Assembly: GCF_000814675.1 (NCBI RefSeq)
Contig: NZ_JWIG01000001.1
Coordinates: 818,471 to 882,470 of the forward strand
Direction of reading: 5' to 3'
DNA length: 64,000 bases
Origin: Pseudoalteromonas distincta
GTDB taxonomy: Bacteria > Pseudomonadota > Gammaproteobacteria > Enterobacterales > Alteromonadaceae
In this document: positions 56,025 to 62,525 of the stretch, piece by piece
Layout of the letters: every line of letters begins with the position of its first letter
How positions within the stretch are numbered: position 1 is the first letter of the stretch
Program-made: the position numbers and the translations under genes
Notes under the pieces: model-generated
The model's database searches: none
Told to the model about the DNA's origin: nothing
The model's input: only the letters and a program-made list of their open reading frames with translations

Positions 56025-57398
56025 ATGATTAAACTTCCACAATGGGATGAAACCCTAATAAACAAATATAATGTGTCTGGTCCGCGTTATACCTCTTATC
56101 CCACGGCTTTATCACTGCGTGACGGATATCAGCAACAAGACCTACTAAGCGCTATAGAATCGTCAACAAGTCGCTCTCTTTCTTTATATATTCACATCCC
56201 GTTTTGTAGTCAGCTTTGCTACTACTGCGGCTGTAATAAAATAATTACCCGTCATCAATCTAAGGCAGATACGTATCTCGACTTTTTAGCAAAAGAAATT
56301 ACTGCCCAAGCGCCTTTATTTAAAAGCTACACGGTTGAGCAATTACATTTAGGTGGCGGTACTCCCACCTTTTTAACCGCAAAACAAATGACCCGTTTAA
56401 TTAAGCTTTTAGAACAGCACTTTAATTTTACACGCACAACAGAACGCGGTATTGAAATAGACCCACGCTCACTTGCCGATAATATGCTTGTTGATTTAAG
56501 GATGCTTGGCTTTAACCGTGTCTCATTTGGGATTCAAGACTTTAACGATGACGTACAACTTGCTGTTAATCGCCCGCAAAATGCAGATACCGTTAAGCAA
56601 TTAATTACACAAGCTCGCGAGCTGGGATTTCAATCTATTAATGCAGATATGATTTACGGGCTTCCTCTGCAAACGCCAGAGAGCTTTAAGAAAACTATAG
56701 AGCAACTTATTGAGTTAAGCCCTGACAGAGTATCAGTGTTTAACTACGCGCATTTACCAGAGCGCTTTGCCGCACAGCGTAAGATTAAAGATGCAGATTT
56801 ACCCAGTGCTCATAATAAGCTCACCATGTTTAAAAATACGCTGGAGCAGATGACGCAAGCAGGCTATCAATTTATTGGTATGGACCATTTTGCAAAAACT
56901 GATAATGAACTAGCTGTTGCGCAGAATGAAGGCAAGTTACATCGTAACTTTCAAGGTTATACAACCCATGGAAATTGTGATTTATTAGGTTTAGGCGTGT
57001 CATCGATTTCGCAGATTGGCACCGCCATTTTACAAAATCAAAAAGAATTAAAACATTATTACCACAGCGTAGAAACACAAAGCGGTAGTGCTCTTAATAA
57101 AGGAATTCACTTAACACATGATGATGTAATTCGGGCTGATGCAATTAAACAGCTCATTTGCCAATTTGAATTAGATATACAAGACTTTAGTGAAAAACAC
57201 GCGCTTATATTTAATGACTACTTTGAGGATGCATTAGTAGCGCTGGCGCCACTTATAAAAGATGAACTAGTAACTATAATTGATAATAAAATTAGCGTAA
57301 CACCACGCGGTAACTTATTCATTCGTATTATTTGTATGTGCTTCGATGCTCACTTACAAAAACAAATTAACGCAACGCGCTTTTCAAGAGTGATTTAG
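56025..57398 (+). CDS. hemN: Oxygen-independent coproporphyrinogen III oxidase
   Basis: HemN is a radical SAM enzyme that converts coproporphyrinogen III to protoporphyrinogen IX when oxygen is low. The 457-residue protein (E. coli: 457) has the C-x3-C-x2-C-x-C cluster motif in CSQLCYYCGC, the opening NKYNVSGPRYTSYPTA, LGGGTPTFLT and YGLPLQTPESF. Start ATG 56025 is chosen with AGG 8 bases upstream; GTG 56016 is the alternative. yihI and a DUF2489 gene are convergent, as in E. coli and Vibrio. Confidence 0.96.
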   Translation: MIKLPQWDETLINKYNVSGPRYTSYPTALSLRDGYQQQDLLSAIESSTSRSLSLYIHIPFCSQLCYYCGCNKIITRHQSKADTYLDFLAKEITAQAPLFKSYTVEQLHLGGGTPTFLTAKQMTRLIKLLEQHFNFTRTTERGIEIDPRSLADNMLVDLRMLGFNRVSFGIQDFNDDVQLAVNRPQNADTVKQLITQARELGFQSINADMIYGLPLQTPESFKKTIEQLIELSPDRVSVFNYAHLPERFAAQRKIKDADLPSAHNKLTMFKNTLEQMTQAGYQFIGMDHFAKTDNELAVAQNEGKLHRNFQGYTTHGNCDLLGLGVSSISQIGTAILQNQKELKHYYHSVETQSGSALNKGIHLTHDDVIRADAIKQLICQFELDIQDFSEKHALIFNDYFEDALVALAPLIKDELVTIIDNKISVTPRGNLFIRIICMCFDAHLQKQINATRFSRVI

Positions 57399-57429
57399 CC
57401 TGAACTCTGGATAATAAATACATCGACAC

Positions 57430-57457
57430 AAAAAAAGCAGACCTAGGTCTGCTTTTT
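57430..57457. terminator. Bidirectional terminator between hemN and the DUF2489 gene
   Basis: The stem AAAAGCAGACC / GGTCTGCTTTT has a 2-base loop and A- and T-runs on opposite sides. Confidence 0.85.
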
Positions 57458-57474
57458 GTATTTAAGTTGTAGCT

Positions 57475-57990
57475 TTAATTAAAAACGACTTTATCGCTAC
57501 CTGGAGCGGCTTTAAACTCGATGATAATTTTAGCGCAATCCGCTTTAACTTCATCTTTAAGTGTTTTTTCAGCTTGCCAGCGAGCCTTATCTAGCTTAAA
57601 AATCTCTTTTTTAGAGTATTTTTTACGTGCATCGTGCGTCGGCATTTCTTTAACTACCTGATACATTTTATAAATACCAGGATACTGCGTCGTTAAATCA
57701 CGCTCGCTTTCAAAGGCATACTGAGACATAAGTACCCAAATGCGTAAACAGCCTTCAGAAAACTCACACTGCTCTTCATTCATTGCACGTGCGATTAAAT
57801 GAATACTATCGGCTAGTTTTGCGTTTCGCTTTAAACGCGACTTTTCAAGCTTTTGCTTTTGTTCAGCCTGCGTTTTAGCAATTAACTTTTTTTGCGCATT
57901 TAACTTATACAGCAACTGACCCGCATAAAATGCCAAACCAGCTATGATAGCAGCGCCTAAAAGTAAGGCTAAAATTACCGAGGTACTCAT
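57475..57990 (-). CDS. DUF2489 family membrane-anchored protein
   Basis: The 171-residue protein has one N-terminal membrane helix (about 5-25), a basic coiled-coil-like segment (KLIAKTQAEQKQKLEKSRLKR kept short here as K/Q-rich), and a conserved globular part with ARAMNEEQCEFSEGCLRIWVL, YPGIYKMYQVVKEMPTHD and RKKYSKKEIFKLD. These are hallmarks of DUF2489, a family of unknown function found beside yihI and hemN. It is 12 bases downstream of yihI. Confidence 0.85.
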   Translation of the reverse strand: MSTSVILALLLGAAIIAGLAFYAGQLLYKLNAQKKLIAKTQAEQKQKLEKSRLKRNAKLADSIHLIARAMNEEQCEFSEGCLRIWVLMSQYAFESERDLTTQYPGIYKMYQVVKEMPTHDARKKYSKKEIFKLDKARWQAEKTLKDEVKADCAKIIIEFKAAPGSDKVVFN

Positions 57991-58002
57991 TATTTATCCT
58001 TA

Positions 58003-58587
58003 CTATTTGTCGTCTTCATCTAACCATTCGTTGGCTAAATCATCAGATAAGTATTGATCGAAATCAGAATTGCCTTGGCTTTCAAGGTCATCTTCAAACT
58101 CGTCTTCGTCCTCATCTTCAATACCAAGAATTTCACATAACGCCTGATGACGAGCAATGCGACTATTAAAGTACTTAGCATCTTTACCTGTTAGCATTTC
58201 ACCTTTTTCATGACGCTCTACTAATTTAAGTAAACGTTCATCATTCTCAAGTGCTTCTAGCTCTTGTTCAGGTGTAAATTCAGGCTCGATTACTTTTTTC
58301 AGCTCAATAGTTGGCTTTAAGTTGCGTTTCATTTCAACTTTAGGCTCCGGCGCGGTTGCGATTAACGGCACAGGCTTTTTACTACCTACACGCTTATCTT
58401 TAGGCGCGTGATTACTATTTTGGCTTTCGCTATCTAGTAAATCTGGCGCATTACGAGAACCGGGCTTTGCTCCTTTGGTTTTTTTAACTCGCTGCTCTTT
58501 TAATGCGCGCATTTCTTTAAGCTTATCTTGGCTTAAACGAACAGGTCCGTTTGCTGGGCTTTTGCGTGACTTTTTAGTTCTACTCAT
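58003..58587 (-). CDS. yihI: Der GTPase-activating protein YihI
   Basis: The 194-residue protein has a basic N-terminus (SRTKKSRKSPANGP, RLSQDKLKEMRALKEQRVKK) and a conserved middle (LENDERLLKLVERHEKGEML) with KYFNSRIARHQALCEILGI. An acidic tail of Glu and Asp runs follows. YihI stimulates the GTPase Der and so modulates 50S assembly. Its place between hemN and the csrC-like RNA matches E. coli. Confidence 0.9.
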   Translation of the reverse strand: MSRTKKSRKSPANGPVRLSQDKLKEMRALKEQRVKKTKGAKPGSRNAPDLLDSESQNSNHAPKDKRVGSKKPVPLIATAPEPKVEMKRNLKPTIELKKVIEPEFTPEQELEALENDERLLKLVERHEKGEMLTGKDAKYFNSRIARHQALCEILGIEDEDEDEFEDDLESQGNSDFDQYLSDDLANEWLDEDDK

Positions 58588-58760
58588 ATCTTGATCATCT
58601 CACTTAAGAGGTTTTGAGCGAAGCGCAAATTAATGGGCATCGCAGTGCTGGCCTAGCCAGAAGAATTCAGTTTGCGCTATAGAGGTTGGGTTTCTCATTT
58701 AAAAGCGCCTTAGCTAATTAATCGCTAATTTTAAACGGTGGGTATTGTAACAGGACAAAT

Positions 58761-58792
58761 AAAAAGGCGGTAGAGAAAACATCTCTACCGCC
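58761..58792 (-). terminator. Terminator of the CsrB/CsrC-type RNA
   Basis: The perfect stem GGCGGTAGAG / CTCTACCGCC has a 7-base loop. It is followed by T only on the minus strand, which fixes the direction of the RNA. Confidence 0.85.
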
Positions 58793-59075
58793 TGCTAATC
58801 TGAGCGCCATTATCTGGACACTTCTCCCTTCGACTTTTTTTAGTCTTTATTATTTTTATTATTATCAGTCCGTATTGTTATTATTTTTACGTTCCTTGTT
58901 ACATTCCATTTTGTTTTTGTTATTAAACTTCCATGAGTTTTTTATTATTTTCGGTCATCCTGACACTTTTTTATTATTTCCTTTAGTAGCACTAATCTTG
59001 TGCTATGTAGTCATGCCGCGCCACTTTCCTTATAGCTTGTTTCCATTTTGTTATTGTTCTTTTGCGACAGTGGTT
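58761..59075 (-). ncRNA. csrB: CsrB/CsrC-family regulatory RNA
   Basis: CsrB-type RNAs sequester the translational regulator CsrA. Read on the minus strand, about 225 bases carry at least nine GGA motifs (plus-strand TCC near 58824, 58869, 58893, 58905, 58931, 58958, 58980, 59027, 59042). Several sit in hairpin loops: GTCA-GGA-TGAC, AAACT-CATGGA-AGTTT and GCTA-TAAGGAAAG-TGGC. The RNA ends at a perfect 10-bp stem (58766-58775 with 58783-58792) followed by a U-run on the minus strand. It lies between yihI and engB, the csrC position in E. coli. The 5' end is uncertain: a TTGTAA/TAAATT promoter puts it near 59070, and an upstream TATAAT puts it near 59115. Confidence 0.82.
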
Positions 59076-59192
59076 AATTTACTCGTTAATGATTTTGTTA
59101 CAACTGGTTTATATAACTTTTATTATACTTATTACATTTTAAAATCAAATAAACAATAAAATACAATAAGTTAATGATAGATAAAAAATAAA

Positions 59193-59210
59193 AATAAGAC
59201 TTTTCTCACA
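59193..59210 (-). promoter_or_regulatory. UvrY/GacA-type site upstream of the CsrB/CsrC-type RNA
   Basis: On the minus strand TGTGAG-N6-CTTATT matches 9 of 12 conserved bases of TGTAAG-N6-CTTACA, the known binding site of the BarA/UvrY (GacS/GacA) response regulator. It lies 80-140 bases upstream of the possible RNA starts. A further TGTAAG half-site is at 59229-59234. Such sites normally control csrB-type genes. Confidence 0.5.
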
Positions 59211-59263
59211 CTCACGCATAGTCAATGTCTTACATTTAAACGGGTGATATCGTTAATTTTGCA

Positions 59264-59297
59264 CACAAAAAAAGCAGCCCGGGCTGCTTTTTGTAAA
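59264..59297 (-). terminator. Cytochrome c4 gene terminator
   Basis: A 10-bp palindromic stem AAAGCAGCCC / GGGCTGCTTT lies next to A- and T-runs, 43 bases past the cytochrome stop on the minus strand. Confidence 0.8.
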
Positions 59298-59340
59298 ACA
59301 TTGTAGTGTATTTATTATTAATTGCTAAATAAATACGACT

Positions 59341-59973
59341 TTAGTGTAAACCACCTAAGTACTGAGAAAGTACTTCAATATCTTTATCTGTTAATTTCTT
59401 CGCTATATCGCCCATCATGCCATTTAAGTCATTGTGACGAGTTCCATCACGGAATTTTTCAAGTTGAGACTTGATATATCCAGGATGCTGAAAAGAAATT
59501 TTTGGAAACTTAGCAAGTGATGAACCGTTACCACGTGGACCATGACATGCTGCACATGATGGAATTCCACGCCCCGCATCGCCTGCTTTAAAGAGCATTT
59601 CGCCAACTTCAACAACATCTTTAGGTGTAGCACCTTCAGTCATGTTCATTGAAGAAAAATAAGCAGCTAGATCTTTCATGTCTTGCTCGCTAAGTGGCAT
59701 AGCCATAGCGCTCATTACTGGATCCATACGCCCTTCTTTGCCGCCTGACGTCATACCTAATTTCAAATCCTGAAGTTGCTTAAGGATATAATCTGGATGT
59801 TGACCTGCAATTTTAGGGTAAATATTAACCGGCGCATTACCGTCTGGGCCGTGACAAGCCGCACACGTTGCTGATTTTTCTTTACCTGCGTTTACATCGC
59901 CATCAAATGCTGTTGCGTTGCTTGCTGACAACGCACCAAGCAATATTGTTAAAGATAGTGCTATTTTTTTCAT
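59341..59973 (-). CDS. Di-heme cytochrome c4
   Basis: The 210-residue periplasmic electron carrier has a signal peptide (LLGALSASNATAFDG) and two homologous halves. Each has one heme site: CAACH at 37-41 and CAACH again near residue 140, both followed by GP[DR]G. Distal Met ligands are expected in the MAMPLSEQD and MMGDIAKK regions. Cytochrome c4 donates electrons to cbb3- or aa3-type oxidases. Its place beside engB is typical of gammaproteobacteria. Confidence 0.94.
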   Translation of the reverse strand: MKKIALSLTILLGALSASNATAFDGDVNAGKEKSATCAACHGPDGNAPVNIYPKIAGQHPDYILKQLQDLKLGMTSGGKEGRMDPVMSAMAMPLSEQDMKDLAAYFSSMNMTEGATPKDVVEVGEMLFKAGDAGRGIPSCAACHGPRGNGSSLAKFPKISFQHPGYIKSQLEKFRDGTRHNDLNGMMGDIAKKLTDKDIEVLSQYLGGLH

Positions 59974-60254
59974 GGTGAATTCTCTGTTTCCGACCCTGTA
60001 TCATCTACAATCGTGATGTTGTAATACATATATTCTACACGATAATAAATTCTCTGGCACGTTTTCTACACATATTAAGCTTATAATTTACAGGGTTTTG
60101 ACTTAGATTAAGCTTTAACATGTTTTAAATGTACCATAGGTGCTGTTTTTAGGTGGTTAAATACGCTTTTTAATACATCCTTTATAGTATAAAATACGCG
60201 CCCTGAGTGAATTTGGTTTACTCAATGTTATTTTTTTAAGTTTTAGGAGAGCCT

Positions 60255-60923
60255 GTGCTCAAATCTCGTATCAAATATAATACTGCGTCTTTCGTAACAA
60301 GCGCTCCCGACATTACTAAATTACCTGCTGATACGGGAATTGAAGTTGCGTTTGCCGGTCGCTCCAATGCAGGTAAGTCGAGTGCATTAAATGCATTAAC
60401 CGATCAGAAGCTAGCACGTACAAGTAAAACACCTGGACGTACTCAGCTAATCAATACATTCGATTTAGCGGATGTCGACGATATGCGCCTTATCGATTTA
60501 CCAGGCTATGGCTTTGCTAAAGTACCAATCGAAATGAAAAAGAAATGGCAAAAGTCGTTAGGTGAATATCTGCAAAAGCGTCAAAGCTTAAAAGGTATTG
60601 TTATTTTAATGGATATTCGTCATCCATTAAAAGATTTAGACCGTGATTTGATTAACTGGGCAATTGGTAGTGAAATTCCAGTATTGGCACTATTAACTAA
60701 AGCCGACAAACTAAAGCAAGGCCCTCGTAAATCACAAGTACTGCAAGTTCGCCGTGAATTAAGCACGCTTGATGGGGATATTACAGTTCATGCGTTTTCA
60801 TCATTAAAAGGCACCGGTTTACCAGAAGTAGCTAAAAAGCTAGATGAATGGTTTTTAGGTCCTGTTATTGCTGTACCACCTAGCGATGAAACAATCACAG
60901 ACGAAACAAACCCAGAGGCTTAA
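60255..60923 (+). CDS. engB: Ribosome-associated GTPase EngB/YihA
   Basis: The 222-residue GTPase assists 50S assembly. It has P-loop [14 protein letters not shown], switch motif [22 protein letters not shown] and TKADK ([10 protein letters not shown]). The start is GTG with TAGGAGA 5-7 bases upstream. A hairpin that could terminate it lies 50 bases beyond, inside the convergent DUF1285 gene. Confidence 0.96.
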   Translation: MLKSRIKYNTASFVTSAPDITKLPADTGIEVAFAGRSNAGKSSALNALTDQKLARTSKTPGRTQLINTFDLADVDDMRLIDLPGYGFAKVPIEMKKKWQKSLGEYLQKRQSLKGIVILMDIRHPLKDLDRDLINWAIGSEIPVLALLTKADKLKQGPRKSQVLQVRRELSTLDGDITVHAFSSLKGTGLPEVAKKLDEWFLGPVIAVPPSDETITDETNPEA

Positions 60924-60932
60924 ACGCTGGCG

Positions 60933-61451
60933 TTACGATAAATAAAACTGCTTTCCTGCAGATTTAATAAAATAGCCGAGCTTATCAGACTCGGCTTTTT
61001 CAGCCCACTGATAAAATACACTGCGTGAAACTCGCGCACTACAACCATACGGTAGCTTTAAATAAGGCACCTTTGAACCATTGTAGTCTTTTATATGCAA
61101 GGGCTGCTGAGCGCTCACTAGCCACTGCCTAGCTAAATTATCAATACAACACAACACTTGCCCTTGCGCTGTATTTTCAAAACGCCAATCAACAATAATA
61201 AACGGCACATCTTCAACCGTTATTGTTATTTTTTCGACAGGGGTTTTTAAATAAAATTGCTCATCTTCTTTACACAATACAGAAGCAAACAGCTTCACCA
61301 TGGCTGGGCGTGTTATTTCGCTGCCATCGTAAAACCATTTCCCTTCATTATTAATAACAATTGGCAGCTCCCCGCAATGGTTAGGCTGCCAACTATCAAA
61401 AGGTTTGCTTGGCTCGCTTAATCGCTTGCTAAGCTCACTTAAAGAAATCAC
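60933..61451 (-). CDS. DUF1285 family protein
   Basis: The 172-residue protein matches DUF1285: W-x-P-x-HCGELPIVINNEGKWFYDGSEI, RPAMVKLFASVL, FYLKTPVEKITITVEDVPF and a C-terminal Y-L-x-LPYG with VSRSVFYQWAE. The function is unknown. No signal peptide or membrane helix was seen. It overlaps the YceI stop by 4 bases, so the two are co-transcribed. Its 3' coding region contains a hairpin usable as the engB terminator. Confidence 0.88.
   Translation of the reverse strand: MISLSELSKRLSEPSKPFDSWQPNHCGELPIVINNEGKWFYDGSEITRPAMVKLFASVLCKEDEQFYLKTPVEKITITVEDVPFIIVDWRFENTAQGQVLCCIDNLARQWLVSAQQPLHIKDYNGSKVPYLKLPYGCSARVSRSVFYQWAEKAESDKLGYFIKSAGKQFYLS
60974..61000 (+). terminator. Hairpin inside the DUF1285 gene, possible engB terminator
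   Basis: The stem AGCCGAG / CTCGGCT has a 9-base loop and is followed by TTTTT on the plus strand. It lies within the last codons of the opposite-strand DUF1285 gene. Confidence 0.6.
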
Positions 61452-62035
61452 TGTTTTTTAAGTGTTATTGCAAATGTAACAGGCACAGCTGTTGCAATTG
61501 AAGGCAAGCCCGCTAACTCTTGCAGCTTTTTAACGCCTTCGGTTACACCAAAATCATCACTATTAATAATAATAGGTGTTAATGATGATACCGTTAAATC
61601 ACCACTTTGCGTGCTGTTAACGAGTACATCAATTGCCAATGGTTTTTTATTACCATGAAAATCAAGCTCAGCTTTAATACCCTTCAATATGTATTGACCA
61701 GGCTTTTTAATATTACTTAGCTCTTTAGTTAAATTTGCAGTTAAAACAGCATTGGGGAATTTAGCCGCTTCGAATAAAAATGTAGCTAAACGCTCATTAC
61801 GAATAGGGATTAGAGTTTCGGCTGATGTTAAATCAACATTAACGCTAAACTCACCTTTATCAGAAAGCATACCTTCAAGGTTAGTAAAATGGTGAGCTTC
61901 AGCAATCGAATCTTTTTTAATTGAAACAAAGCTTAGTTGGCTTTTATCATTCACTAGCTGCCAATTGGCCTGAGCAACATTAGAAATAACTAAACTTGAT
62001 AAAGAAAAACCTGCAATAGCTAATGCTTTAAACAT
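61448..62035 (-). CDS. YceI family periplasmic protein
   Basis: The 195-residue protein belongs to the YceI lipocalin-like family, which binds isoprenoid-type lipids. Start ATG 62035 is chosen because AAGGAG lies 6 bases upstream and it leads straight into a signal peptide (MFKALAIAGFSLSSL...VAQA). The longer frame to 62155 adds 40 residues of unrelated sequence. Features are WQLVNDKSQLSFVSIKKDS, FTNLEGMLSDKGEFSV and an SSLTPIIINSDDFGV C-terminal strand. It overlaps DUF1285 by 4 bases. Confidence 0.87.
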   Translation of the reverse strand: MFKALAIAGFSLSSLVISNVAQANWQLVNDKSQLSFVSIKKDSIAEAHHFTNLEGMLSDKGEFSVNVDLTSAETLIPIRNERLATFLFEAAKFPNAVLTANLTKELSNIKKPGQYILKGIKAELDFHGNKKPLAIDVLVNSTQSGDLTVSSLTPIIINSDDFGVTEGVKKLQELAGLPSIATAVPVTFAITLKKQ

Positions 62036-62193
62036 AACGCACTCCTTAGTAATAAAATGAAAAGAATAAAAATGATAGCACTTCGATGGTATCACCTGCG
62101 ATGTACCCAAACCACCTCGAAGTGACGAATGAATAATACAATTGGTATAGCGCAAAAAAGAATTAATTAGATAGGATTTTTAGGCGTAAAACA

Positions 62194-62226
62194 AAAAACG
62201 GCCCACCAAACAAGTTGGTAGGCCGG
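62194..62226 (-). terminator. Minus-strand terminator of the candidate small RNA
   Basis: An 11-bp stem with one wobble (CGGCC-T-ACCAA with TTGGT-G-GGCCG) has a 5-base loop. It is followed by TTTTTTG on the minus strand only. Confidence 0.82.
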
Positions 62227-62330
62227 TATAGCAAACTGGGGAGAAGCTATCAATTTGTTGCACCCTTTCAGATGCATCATCAACAGGATGTCCTACAGGA
62301 TAGGACAGGCGGGACTTTAACAAAAGCACG
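62194..62330 (-). ncRNA. Candidate small RNA downstream of polA (Spot 42 position)
   Basis: On the minus strand, after the polA terminator and without any protein frame, several stems precede a strong terminator. GTCCTA-TCCTG-TAGGAC spans 62291-62307. The next stem is ATAGC-TTCTCCCCAGTTT-GCTAT, whose C-rich loop could pair with ribosome sites. CGGCC..ACCAA / TTGGT..GGCCG with a U-run (62194-62226) ends the RNA. The order polA, RNA, engB, csrC-like RNA, yihI, hemN matches E. coli, where this slot holds spf. I cannot see convincing Spot 42 sequence identity, and the 5' end is a guess. Confidence 0.45.
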
Positions 62331-62480
62331 CATTAAAATACAATCATATTCCTGTAAAACAGCTCGAATTGACGAACATATAACTATTTAATACAAATAG
62401 TTGCTTAAATTAACCTTATTTTAACTAAAGCTTGCATATAGCTAATTAAATAGCTGTTATTCGCCCTTTTTATTAAACAT

Positions 62481-62504
62481 AAAAAAAGCGCCAAAAGGCG
62501 CTTT
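62481..62504 (-). terminator. polA terminator
   Basis: The stem AAAGCGCC / GGCGCTTT has an AAAA loop and a T-run on the minus strand, 22 bases past the polA stop. Confidence 0.85.
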
Positions 62505-62525
62505 AATTAAAATGCTCAAATTGCA

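Noticed and set aside
58875..59159. A 94-codon plus-strand frame rich in Phe, Leu and Tyr
   Set aside because: It lies antisense to the CsrB/CsrC-type RNA. Its composition is what translation of T-rich DNA gives, it has no clear ribosome site, and the GGA loops and terminator on the other strand explain the region better.
62036..62155. 40-residue N-terminal extension of the YceI protein
   Set aside because: It would hide the signal peptide, and an AAGGAG site sits 6 bases before the ATG at 62035.
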